Part shown: positions 12,077 through 21,649 of the stretch, in pieces
How positions within the stretch are numbered: the stretch's first letter is position 1
How the letters are laid out: the number at the start of each line of letters is the position of its first letter
From: Uropetala carovei
Taxonomy: Eukaryota > Arthropoda > Insecta > Odonata > Petaluridae
Reading direction: 5' to 3'
Length of the DNA stretch: 64,000 nucleotides
Assembly: GCA_036926305.1 (NCBI GenBank)
Contig: JAXCHB010000135.1
Coordinates: 3,348,001 to 3,412,000 of the forward strand
Translations under genes and position numbers: made by a program
The notes under the pieces: model-generated
The model's database searches: none
Seen by the model: the letters and a program-made list of their open reading frames with translations, nothing else
What the model was told of the DNA's origin: nothing

Positions 12077-12571
12077 TTCCAATGCCCGATGAATGCTAAC
12101 TGCGAGTGTATAACTAGTGGCGAATTGGAAGTGGGAAACGGACCGGAAAAATTTTGGTAACACTCAGATTACCAACCTATTGGCCAAGGCGGCACCTCAG
12201 GTCCACAGACCATCGGCCCACCGGAATTTTGTCCAGTGTCCCGGTAGCCCAATCCACCCGTTTAAAAACCTACTTGTCAAAAGAGGTTAAAAACTGAGCA
12301 AAACAGTAGGTATACTAAATCTTAATACTAAACCAAAATAGTAATTTTTTATAATAAAAACGTATTTAAACGTATTAGAGAATTTAATAGCTTTCATTTT
12401 CATGAGATTTCCAACTCCTTCTTTCCACATACAATCGGTGAGTTACACAAATTAAAGTTAAATTGAAGGATTAATATAATTCTTAATTTGACGTTATGCG
12501 GCTGGATGCTAAACAAGCCCTTGGTAAATTTCATTAACCTCATTTCCCGTTATCCTCTTCCTTCACTCCCC

Positions 12572-12959
12572 TTTCCATTCCACGCACTCTCGGAATATCG
12601 GCGAAAATGGAAAACCACCTCCTTGGTGAACCATATCAGAGACGTGGAATATCTTCGAGGGTTTGCGCTGAATCGTAGCCGGGTCTGGCATGAGCATGGA
12701 AAAGGCTTTTCCGTCTCTGGGTCTCTATTTCGAGACCTTTCCTCATGGGCGAGGCGCGGTCTCAATTCGACCCCGGTAACCTGCAATTCTACGGCCATTT
12801 CTTGATACCACTCATTCGCTCGAACTTCCAAAACATATACCCCACACCACCCTTCCCCTCTCTCGCTGCGAATCATGCAGTGCCAACATAAATTTTAACT
12901 TCACTGTTTGGCCGTGAGCGGCGCGACCGAGCTTGCACACAGACTTTTACAAATGACTA
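12572..12959 (-). repeat. Right long terminal inverted repeat of the Tc1-like element
   Basis: This arm pairs with 10761-11095. It has about 30 extra bases near 12670-12700 (GGTTTGCGCTGAATCGTAG region) that the left arm lacks. The length difference and scattered substitutions indicate old divergence between the arms. Confidence 0.75.
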
Positions 12960-12961
12960 TA

Positions 12962-13900
12962 CATCTACACTCAATTTCACAGAAAAGAAATTGAAAGTTA
13001 ACAAATATAAAAGCACGCAAGCAAAATATCCAATTACAAATTCGGAAAACTTCTAAAAAAAAGTATGTGATAAAAAAAGGAGAGTGTAGGAAGAATGGAG
13101 GACGGAATGGACAAAGTGAATTATTAGGGTTAGAATTGATAGCAAAACAGGAAAAAGGGTTGAGAGAGAGAGAGAGAGTAATGATGATAATGACGGTAAA
13201 GAGATTTAGACTATCAATGGTAGGAAATTATAGGAATGCACGCAATTTTAAAGAGAAGGCAATGACAAGAGGAAAGCATATAAAGGGAGACAGAATTAAA
13301 ATGAAAACGTATATCCTTTTTCTGTTTTGATGGGAGATATTCAAAGATATAGGAAGTAGAGGGGGGGGGGGGAGTAGAGAGAGTAGGATAGCAGGAAAGT
13401 TCTATCTCTTTTCCCCTCGTTGGCGGCTTTCACCTCCACTTCATTCGAGATGCCATCCATCACTGGTGAGTAGACTCCAATTTTGTATCACGATGGCCGT
13501 GATTAAGGCGTTTCTTTTCACTCGCTCAAAGAGGGAGAGAGAAATATGGACGCGAATGGACCTCTCTCCCTCTCTTTTCAAGAGGCTGGCCGAGAACGTG
13601 TTGATGTTTTTGTGCCGTTGAAATATAAGCGAGTAGAGAGGTCGATTAAGGCACTCTTAACGGCCATCGCATTTAAAGTGTTGTTTACGCTTGCAGTTAA
13701 TCTCCTATATATTTATGAAAGTTTGTTTGTTTGTTTGTTTATTTGTGCATCTATACATTTCCACACCGTTAAAGCTAGAATAATCAAACTTTCAACAGAT
13801 ACTTTCTTCACAAATAGGAAGGCCGTAGGCTACTTTTTAATCCCAAATGCTTTATATTAATTGTACAAAAAGCAAAATAACTTTGCATGCTAATGCATTG
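12962..13900. other. Unassigned sequence with low-complexity tracts
   Basis: The stretch holds GA repeats near 13160-13180, a G run near 13361-13373 and GTTT repeats near 13722-13742. The + frame at 13546-13860 has no family motif. No gene is supported. Confidence 0.5.
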
Positions 13901-13904
13901 TCAT

Positions 13905-13985
13905 CTAGAGATGGGTTAGAAAGAACGAAACAGTTCTTTTCGAACTATTCTAGGAACAGTTCTTTTCGAACTGTACTGATGCCTA
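13905..13985. repeat. Tandem small hairpins, possible MITE edge
   Basis: Two copies of the interrupted palindrome AGTTCTTTTCGAACT (13932-13946 and 13958-13972) are spaced 26 bp apart and joined by ATTCTAGGAAC. They follow AGAGATGGGTTAGAAAG. Related GAACTATTCTAGG recurs near 14326-14338. The arrangement resembles the edge of a small insect MITE, but no second terminus or target duplication was found. Confidence 0.35.
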
Positions 13986-14119
13986 AACTGTTCAATAAAA
14001 TAACTGTTCTCATAAACTTCCTGCTCTCAAAGAACATCTACGTCTTATACACAATGAGGAAGGTGGGAAAAGACTACTTCCTTATCCGTAAATGGACGGC
14101 GGGGACTGATTAAACTACG

Positions 14120-14308
14120 CGTATTTACCCAAGTCCTACTATTATTGATTTGAATCAAATTTGGTACGATTGTGGAGGGCTCCCAGAAATAATTCATACT
14201 TGGTTTTTGTTTCTGTCTGCCCGTTTTATTCAAAATACCATGTATCATCTAGAATTCCGATCGGATTTGAACAAAATTTCCCCGGGCAACGCTGGGTATT
14301 TCTGTTAG
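14120..14308 (+). mobile_element. Helitron 3'-terminal fragment
   Basis: The end CCCGGGCAACGCTGGGTATT followed by TCTGTTAG and T (up to 14308) has the Helitron layout: a short GC stem-loop, about 10 bases, then a CTRR-like end before T (here TTAG). The stem is CCCGG/CTGGG with a GCAACG loop. No matching 5' end was found, so the copy is truncated, with an uncertain left limit. Confidence 0.5.
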
Positions 14309-14544
14309 TATTTCACTAAAAGAACTATTCTAGGCCTTCTTCACAGAAAAACACGTTAACAATCTCATTTTAAAGCGAAAAATAAATTTTTAAACGCTAG
14401 TGAGCAAATATATGAATTTATAATAGAGCTAAAATTTCTACAATCTTATAAATTGTTTAGGATTCTTCTTAACTCGTTTAATGTTTTAACTAAAATAACG
14501 AAAAACATAACAGCCCCAAATAAGAAACGTATGGCATGTAGCAG

Positions 14545-14615
14545 GGGTTCACAGTATACAACCCGTAGGTCCTACGTGGCCTGGGGCCATATTTTATGTG
14601 TCCAGAACCCTTACC
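14545..14615 (+). mobile_element. Possible hAT terminal fragment
   Basis: CAGGGGTTCACAGTATACAA followed by a CCTACGTGGCC-type segment resembles the terminus of hAT elements that start CAGGGGTTC, as does the element at 57822. No right end or target duplication is visible. This call is weak. Confidence 0.3.
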
Positions 14616-14675
14616 AACGCTTTCGACAAAAAATCAGTAAAAATACGTCCAAAATACAATAAAATGTTTAAAAAC

Positions 14676-14990
14676 CCTATATATAATTTTCCAAGTGTCT
14701 GTCCTTTATCTCAGTATCTCAAGAACTGTTTGTTGTAGAGAAATGAAGCAAACGGCTTTTTGTTTCTACCAGCTAGAAGACTATAGAAAAACTGTTTTCA
14801 TATTCATCCGCCATCTTGAAACAAATGGCTGTTGTTTAAAATATTTAAAAATTTATGTTTCAGAAAAACTTTTTGAACAAAAAAACGTCTTTTAAAGCGC
14901 AGTTTCAGGCTGGCGAGAACAAATGCGAGGTCCATAGAGCGAGCGAAAGTAGGGGTTGACGCGCCTATGGGTAGGGCCCCTGGTGTTAAT
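14676..14990 (+). mobile_element. Helitron 5'-terminal fragment
   Basis: CCTATATATAATTTTCCAAG is followed by GTCTGTCC, a TATCTCAAGAACTG segment and CTTTTTGTTTCTACCAGCTA. This reproduces the 5' region of the Helitrons at 15395 and 16830. The first base of the 5' TC is mutated to C. The downstream half diverges, and the 3' limit is a guess. Confidence 0.5.
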
Positions 14991-14999
14991 ATAAATTAC

Positions 15000-15394
15000 C
15001 GATTTATTCTCGATTTCATAATTGATCTGTCATATTTCTATTACGCAACCGGAAGTGCAGTTATTAATTGATCTGAGAATATGCTACAAAAACTCAAGAG
15101 AGTTTGGTAAGCAGTGATATATTTCAAGTTCAAAATTCAACAACTAAAATAATATCATGATATTATCCCCGAGACAACATTTGGGTTCTGTGGTGGAATT
15201 ATATTTTTTTTACTTATATTGATGGATTTTATACCAGAATGGGCGGATTCAATTTCGGCCCGAGTATTTGAATTATGGATAGGTTCCTGATCTGGACGCT
15301 TGTGCGATCAATTACTAATGATCATTATTAATTTGAAAGACCATAGAAATTCGACGATGTTTTACACTGTACGGTAAGCCATCTATACATATTA
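15000..15394. other. Unassigned AT-rich spacer
   Basis: No element or gene is recognised. The last bases, CATCTATACATATTA, resemble a segment at 17651 and form the left flank of the next Helitron. Confidence 0.5.
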
Positions 15395-16801
15395 TCCTAT
15401 ATATAATTTCTGAAGTCCCCCCCTCTATCTCGAAAACCGTTTGCCGTAGAGATTTGCAGTAAACTGCGTTTTGTTTCTACAGGCCAGGAGGTCCCTAGAA
15501 AACTATTCTCAATTTCCTAAAGTCCCGGGTTCGATTCCAAGAGATAATTATATGTTCCCATAAGTTTACACGGGGTTTTCGAGTTTTCAGAGTGCAAGGT
15601 TTTTTCCTTCATTCGTTAAAATACGTAAATGTGGACCGATTTTCTCCGTTTTTAATTTATTCGACGGCTAAAACTCTAAATTATCTTATTCTTTCAATGT
15701 TTATACCCTACGCGGTCGAAATTTTCGGAAATACACAATTGTTTTCGAAATTTTGCCGATTTTTTGCTCTCCTTCGGGACGTTGCCAAGTCGACCTTAAT
15801 TGTTGCCTCTGATTCAATTACCATCGATTAAACGTTCATATTGACGTAAAAATGGAATCCTTAAGTTAGTATACGCTACATTTTTCCTTTAATTAAAGCT
15901 TTATTGTTATAAATATAACAATGGATGAATTCATTAAGATAATGATTTATCTCGAGAACATTCAGTAAGATTATTTTCTGTGACTAGGACGCGTTTATCG
16001 TAGATTGTGGTAAAAAAGCATATTTATTTTTAAAAATACTGTATCTGAGTATTCAACCTTTTGGAAATACCAAATGTTTTTGTTTTCGTGACTGAAGCGA
16101 CCAAGAATCATCCTGTCAGTGGAAATACGCGTAAGACTCTGCCATTTCATTACGAAGACTTTGGTGAGGAGGAATCTTCCTAAACCCCGGTAAGTTTATA
16201 CTCCGCATTATTCTACAATAAATTGTTTCTGCGCTTACTTTTTTAATACTTTCGCCTGGCTTAAGTGGATAAATAATTATTTTTTGTGGCGTCGCTTTTA
16301 CAAGAGTTATGTTTTGTGACTGATTAAGTGGATGACATTTCCTGTAAATTACAGAAAGTTCACATCTTTCTTTTCCCAATATTTGCTTTCTTTGAGGTGT
16401 TAAGACCCAGTTTGACTCCCGGTCTTAGCAGTTCTATTCTTCTGTTTCCTCATTTCACATCACTACAGTTTATGCCTGTCGCGTAAGAATCCTCCGATCA
16501 CTAATCATTTCAATTTAATTAAGGTGCCGCATCAATTTACTCTCTACCATAACTTATAAAATACAGATTTCTGATTACCTACGGATAACATTTTTTTAAA
16601 TATGCGCACACTGCCTTTCCCTCAGTGAGATTCTAACACGCAAAACCTTACATTGGGAGTCAAATATGTAAGTATCCTATACTGTGTAAATTCATTGCTA
16701 GAGTAAAATATGAATTATTAACATCAACTTATTTTACAAACATTATTTTTTTATGAATCAATTTAAAATTAAACGCGCAAATTTTGCGCGGGCTCAGCTA
16801 G
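15395..16801 (+). mobile_element. Non-autonomous Helitron, 1.4 kb, both ends present
   Basis: The 5' end TCCTATATATAATTTCTG follows a host A. The 3' end is CTAG before a host T. Ten bases or fewer upstream of CTAG lies the hairpin CGCGCAAATTTTGCGCG (16774-16790), the usual Helitron terminal stem-loop. No Rep or helicase coding remains. The 5' 400 bp is shared with the copies at 10111, 16830 and 36682-38016. A tRNA-like GGGTTCGATTCC motif lies at about 15527. Confidence 0.85.
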
Positions 16802-16829
16802 TAAAGGAATAAACACAGATAGATATATG

Positions 16830-17617
16830 TCACACAACACAATATATACCGTCAGTCCCACCCTGTATCTCAAAAGTCGTTCATCTTAGAGATATGCGGT
16901 AAACTGCGTTTTGTTTCTACAAGCTAGGAGGTCCCTAGAAAACTATTCTCATTTTCATAAAGTCCCGGGTTCGAATCCAGGAGCCAATTACATTTTTCCA
17001 TAACTTTACACGGGATTTTCGATTTTTCAGAGTGCAAGGTTTTTTTCCTTCATTTATTAAAACACGTAAATATGGACCGATTTTCTTAGTTTTTGCTTTA
17101 TTCGACGATGTTTACACGTAATACGGTCGAATCATTCAGAAATACGCAATTGTTTTCGAAATTTTACGGATATTTCGTACTCTTTCCGGACGTTGTCAAG
17201 GCGACCGTCATTGTTGCCTCCGATTCAATTAATGCCAATTAAAACTTCAAATAGGTGAAAGAATAACGTTATTCGCTTCGCACTTTGTTTAAGCATCGAA
17301 ATTATTACTGTAGCAATGTTAACATTTATACATAGCAACATAAATATTTACGGATAAATATTCAGTTAACTGTGGTTAACTGTGTATGGGAGGCGTTTCT
17401 AACGATTCAATCAAAGCAGTTGAATCTTCCTATCATCGTTTGAATGCTAGAATCTTATCTCTTTTTAAGTAGAATCATTATATTATACATCCATGATGTT
17501 TATTAACGCAAATAGGCTCAAGCATAAATTTAAAATTAAATGAGAATAGGGATGTTATTTTTTAAACACATTACATGGTTATCTTCTCTTCGTTGATAAT
17601 CTACATAAACGGTTGCA
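16830..17617 (+). mobile_element. Helitron, 5' part, 3' truncated
   Basis: It begins TCACACAACACAATATATAC, nearly the same as the 5' end of the coding Helitron at 18582. It continues with the shared Helitron body (CTGTATCTCAAAAGTCG, GTTTTGTTTCTACAAGC, CCGGGTTCGAATCCAGG). Similarity to the inverted copy runs on to about 17617 (ACATAAACGGTTGCATTGA) and then stops, so the 3' coding part and CTAG end are missing. Confidence 0.65.
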
Positions 17618-18581
17618 TTGATTGTTATATAAAAAAGAAAGGATATATATCATCTATTATATTATAAAGGAATAAACGCACGGCTTCGCTCGGTAAAGAG
17701 TGGCAAACGCTTTTTATTGCTCGGGACAAACGTTCCCCATTCCTTAATTACGCAAGCGATGCTTACATTAACATTTACTATTTTATGTATCGTATTGTAC
17801 GCACTAACGTTTTACTTAATAGTCACATGGATAGATGCACCGAATCCTTTAAAGCGGCAATAAAATTATGTGGATTATGTTAATACTATTAGCCAAAACG
17901 AAACAATAAACAACATTTTGGTAACCGAAAAAATGTAAGTAGATGTATCGATTTATGTTGTGATAAATCCTTCAATGTTAATGGTAAAAGATAATAATGT
18001 TCTAATATTCCTTAAAAATGATTTGACTCACTTTAAAAGTATTCATAGACTATATTTAGGCATGTCTTGGCGTTAGCTATTCTTCCTATACGGTGTGGAT
18101 TTTCCTTGCATTAATGTTTACGTGTATATCTCCCTTTGAAGAGGACAGCAATTAAGAAATTTAGCTTTGTTGCCGCCTGGAAAATGGACATCTAAACCGA
18201 TAAATTTTGGGCTTAAAGGAAAGTTACGAGCGATTTAGCATGTAATACCACGAAACATTAACAGAATTAAAATATTCAGTCTTTCGTGCGTAAAATAATC
18301 CATTTCCCGTGATCGTAAGTTAATTTTTAGGTATATTTATATCCACATCAGTGAAGGGCTGCATGGCATTTTGGGGTTTCTCCACACCATTTCCCATGAA
18401 TTCTTATGGAAATAATATTTTGTTGACCTCATGGGGTATAATAGACCCCGCGGTCTGCAAACCTAGACCACATTCTTCCTTTGGTCCATAGGGTGACCCA
18501 TGAAACTTTTGAGTTCGATAGCTTCAACGGTGTAAAAACGTATAAAGAACATACATACACTAAAATATTTATAAGAAGATA
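17618..18581. other. Unassigned sequence between Helitrons
   Basis: CATCTATTATATTATAAAGG at 17651 closely resembles the joined flanks of the 15395-16801 Helitron. The rest, including a segment near 18360-18530 with ATGGGGTATAATAGACC, has no recognisable ends or coding potential. Confidence 0.4.
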
Positions 18582-18987
18582 TCACACAATACAATATATA
18601 CCATGCCACCATTATAGCTTACTTATCCATGGGTGAATTTTAATTATTTAATATATTTTTAAATCTAGGCCTTACAGATCATATAAGAGCTAGGGAAAGC
18701 AAAATTGGTTTCACAATTGTCCATTACGGTATTAACTTGCATAGCAACAGACTTAAACAAATTTGTTATCAACATAAAGATGCGAATATTATTGATTACC
18801 TAATAATAAATAATTATTTATTGTTACATTATTCCAAGAGGAATTTGGTGCTAAAACCGGAAGTGACTGTTATATAAGTTAGTGTGGGTTTAGAATTTTT
18901 CAAATTAACTTATTTCGAAGGATGGAACCGACATGTTCAAATACTTCTCAACGCGACCGACGGTAATATTACCGTGATAGCGCCGGA

Positions 18988-20785
18988 TTGCGACGTGCCA
19001 ATGAGACTAAAGAAGAGAGGCGGCAAAGATTAATTCGAATGTCACAACGTCAACAAGAACGGTTAGCAGAAGAGACAGAATCGCAACGAGAGGCAAGATT
19101 GGCTAGAGTTTCACAGAATCGACGACAACGTTTAGAAATGGAGGCAGAAGGGGAACGCCAGCAACGTCTGGCAACGCTATCACAGAATCGACGGCAACGG
19201 TTAGAAAGAAAAAATTCGGAAGAAAGAGAACAAAGAAGATATCAGGAAGGGAGGCGTCGAAAGCAAGCACTGGGAAGATTTCATCGCGCAGCGAAATGGC
19301 CTGGAAATGTATAACTGAATGACATTGGCTTAATATCAGTCCAGTGTGTAAACTGCCGGGCGCTTCATTTTAGTGGAGAAAAACGACGAAGAGGAAATGA
19401 ATTTAATTCTTGCTGCAATTTTGGTAACGTTGTTCTTGAACCTCTTCGAGTCGTTCCACAATTGCTTCAGGATTTGTTCAACGGAACTCATGCTGCGAAC
19501 TTTAAGCAGTACATAAGAAATTACAACAACGCCTTGGCAATGGTTTCAATGGGAGCAAAACTGTCGACGTCACAAGGACAAGGGCCTTTTTGTTTTAACA
19601 TACACGGTATGGTTTATCATCGTATTGGTCCAGCAGTTCCATCACAAAACGATCAACTAAATTACGGCGCTCTTTATTTTATGGATTCTGAAGAAGCTTT
19701 ACAAGAACGTCTTGGAAATCCAGCAAACATTGGATGTCTTCCAGAGCTAATGGATGAGCTGGATCGCCTACTGGTGTCCGTCAACCCATTTGAATGGTCG
19801 TACAAGATGAAGAAGGAGGTAGCTGAAGCTGAAGAACTGTTGGCAGAACATGAGCAACGTGGAGTGAGGAAGGTTACCATGGCTTTTGACGTTAATGAAG
19901 TAGACAGAAGACGTTACAAAGTTCCATCAGCGAATGAAGTTGCGGTTGTGTACATGTCTGAAGATGGTGAAGTACCCTTGAAACGGAGTGTTGCTGTTCA
20001 TCTACGAGGTGGTGGACTGCAAAGCATATCACAACTTCGGAGGTAATGCGAACCTATGACGTATCCGCTTTTATTCCCGTTGGGCGATTTCGGTTGGCAT
20101 GAAGGACTTCAGAAGCAAGGTAGTGGGAGACAGCGAGTTCGAATGTCACAGAAGGAATATTACTGCTATCGTCTGGCCATAAGAAGAGATGAATTTTCTA
20201 CAATCCATAAAGCGGGAAAGCTGTTTCAACAATATGCAGTTCATTCATATGTGAAAATGGAGCAGAATCACCTCAATTATATAAGAACGCATCAGGTGGA
20301 ACTTCGTGCAGAAACATACAACGGACTTACGGATTACATGGGAGAAGCTGGAGTTGCAGACAACAACGCTGTCATTGGAGGAAGATTGATTTTGCCAGCT
20401 TCATTTACAGGAAGTCCAAGATCATTTCTTCAAGCGTATCAAGATTCAATGTCTATAGTACATCGATTTGGGAAACCAGATTTCTTCATCACGGTTACAC
20501 GCAACCCAAAATGGATTGAAATTCAGCGGTGCATTTCAGAAAATGAATCACCTTTGAATCGTCCCGACATTGTGGCAAGAGTTTTCCACCTGAAGTTAAA
20601 GGAAATTCAAAACGATTTGTTTACGCGGCATATTTTTGGAAAAGTTTTAGCGTACATTTGGGTCGTCGAATTTTGGACACGGGCAACTCGACGTAGCTAT
20701 GTCACGGATACGACGGAGAGATGCGCTGCGGATTTTATCTAAACAGAACCGAGCAAGGGGAAAAGAATGTTGTTTTCCCAGAGGT
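18988..20785 (+). pseudogene. Helitron Rep-helicase, internally deleted and frameshifted
   Basis: The protein would initiate rolling-circle transposition (HUH Rep nuclease plus Pif1-like helicase). The first block (18988-19314) is R/Q/E-rich with three ~23-residue repeats built on SQNRRQRLE. A zinc-finger-like block follows (CVNCRALHF...CCNF, 19350-19430). The Helitron N-terminal domain comes next: GPFCFNIHGMVYHRIGPAVP, DRRRYKVPSANEVAVVY, then in another frame TYPLLFPLGDFGWH, GKLFQQYAVHSYVK, LILPASFTGSPRSF and GKPDFFITVTRNPKW. At YIWVVEF (about 20671) the HUH histidines should follow. The sequence instead switches to FGHGQLDVAMSRIRRRDALR, the end of the helicase. The HUH motif, catalytic tyrosines and helicase motifs I-V are missing. 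At least three frameshifts also occur. Confidence 0.85.
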
Positions 20786-20935
20786 ACTTATATAACTCAC
20801 TTTAGTTTACGTACCGGCTATTCTGCCTATGGTTTTTTATGGATTTCCATAGGCTGCTAAGGTGAATACCACAATAGCTTAAAATTAAGTCGGCCATAGA
20901 CGCAAAAGACAATGAGTTTCTGATGAAAGTTTAAA

Positions 20936-21583
20936 CAAGTTAGGAAAGCGTACAACGTATCACAAATGGGGCGCGTTTCGTGCAATGGAGTATTAGAAAG
21001 CAATTATATACCTGTACATAAAGGAAATAGCGTTTTAAAGTCCTTTTCTTCATCATAAATAATCCATTTTCTTCCTATTTAATAGTATTACATGCACACG
21101 TAAGGAAATTAAACGTTTGTTTGGGAGATTGTTTATGTTAGCAACAATGAAGTAACCATGCTAGAAATTTTCAAAGTTCAACTCGATATAAGACTTTCTT
21201 GTTTGATTTTATGGATAACGGCTACTCCTACGATAAAAATGTATAGAAAAGGAAAGACTCCACTTTACTAGTTCTACAAGTTTTATTTGAAAAATATTTT
21301 GATATGAACAATACTTTACGAGATATGACGAAAATTTAATTTTTTGTCACCAGTAAAGTGGTACCCCTGATTGGCGTACGTGATTCATTTTTGCGATTTT
21401 CTTATTATATTTGATTGAAAGTCCTTAATATCAAATTTCATAAAAATCCGTTCGGTAGAAGCCGAGAACGAACATGCGGACGGACGGACGGACGGACGGA
21501 CGGACGGACAGACAGACGGACGGACGGACGGACCGACCGACGATAATAGGCGCTCACGCTGTAAGCGAAACGCGCCTAAAAAA
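20936..21583 (+). repeat. Repeat A, copy 2 of 5, inside the Helitron
   Basis: A near full-length copy runs from CAAGTTAGGAAAGCG to GCGCCTAAAAAA. Inverted motifs GGCGCGTTTCG (20970-20980) and CGAAACGCGCC (21566-21576) are exact. A long GGAC tract spans 21478-21535. AAACAA occurs on both sides (20932-20937 and 21581-21586) and might be a short target duplication, but both motifs overlap A-rich element ends. Its position between Helitron coding sequence and Helitron 3' hairpin makes it younger than that Helitron. Confidence 0.85.
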
Positions 21584-21649
21584 CAAAGCATCGGACAGCG
21601 GCGCGATGGTGCCGCGCGCCCGCTAGTTATCTCATACATAGATAAATTG

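Larger units (their letters stand above)
10761..12959. mobile_element. Tc1/mariner-like element with long inverted repeats, 2.2 kb
   Basis: The left end is CAGTCATTTGTAAAAGTGTG after TA. The right end read inversely is TAGTCATTTGTAAAAGTCTG, also bordered by TA (12960-12961). The inverted repeats continue inwards for about 335-390 bp. The minus strand retains the N-terminal DNA-binding part of a Tc1-type transposase at 11805-12076. The catalytic DDE/D part was not found, so the copy is non-autonomous. The AT-rich middle (11170-11760) and 12165-12570 are unassigned. Confidence 0.8.
18582..21626 (+). mobile_element. Coding Helitron with internal deletion and a nested repeat
   Basis: The proposed 5' end TCACACAATACAATATATAC follows a host A. 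The proposed 3' end is a strong hairpin (GCGGC...GCCGC, 21598-21615), then CTAG (21623-21626) before T. The interior encodes the N-terminal half of a Rep-helicase joined directly to the last part of its helicase. Repeat A copy 2 (20936-21583) lies between the coding remnant and the 3' hairpin. Boundaries fit the A/T rule, but the 5' end rests on similarity to 16830 only. Confidence 0.7.

Noticed and set aside
21478..21540. CRISPR-like array of GGAC units
   Set aside because: The units are 4 bp with no spacers. This is a microsatellite in an animal genome, not a CRISPR array.
21385..21639. Minus ORF with SVRPSVCPSVRPS repeats
   Set aside because: It is only the GGAC microsatellite inside repeat A read on the other strand; the same happens at 31939-32214.
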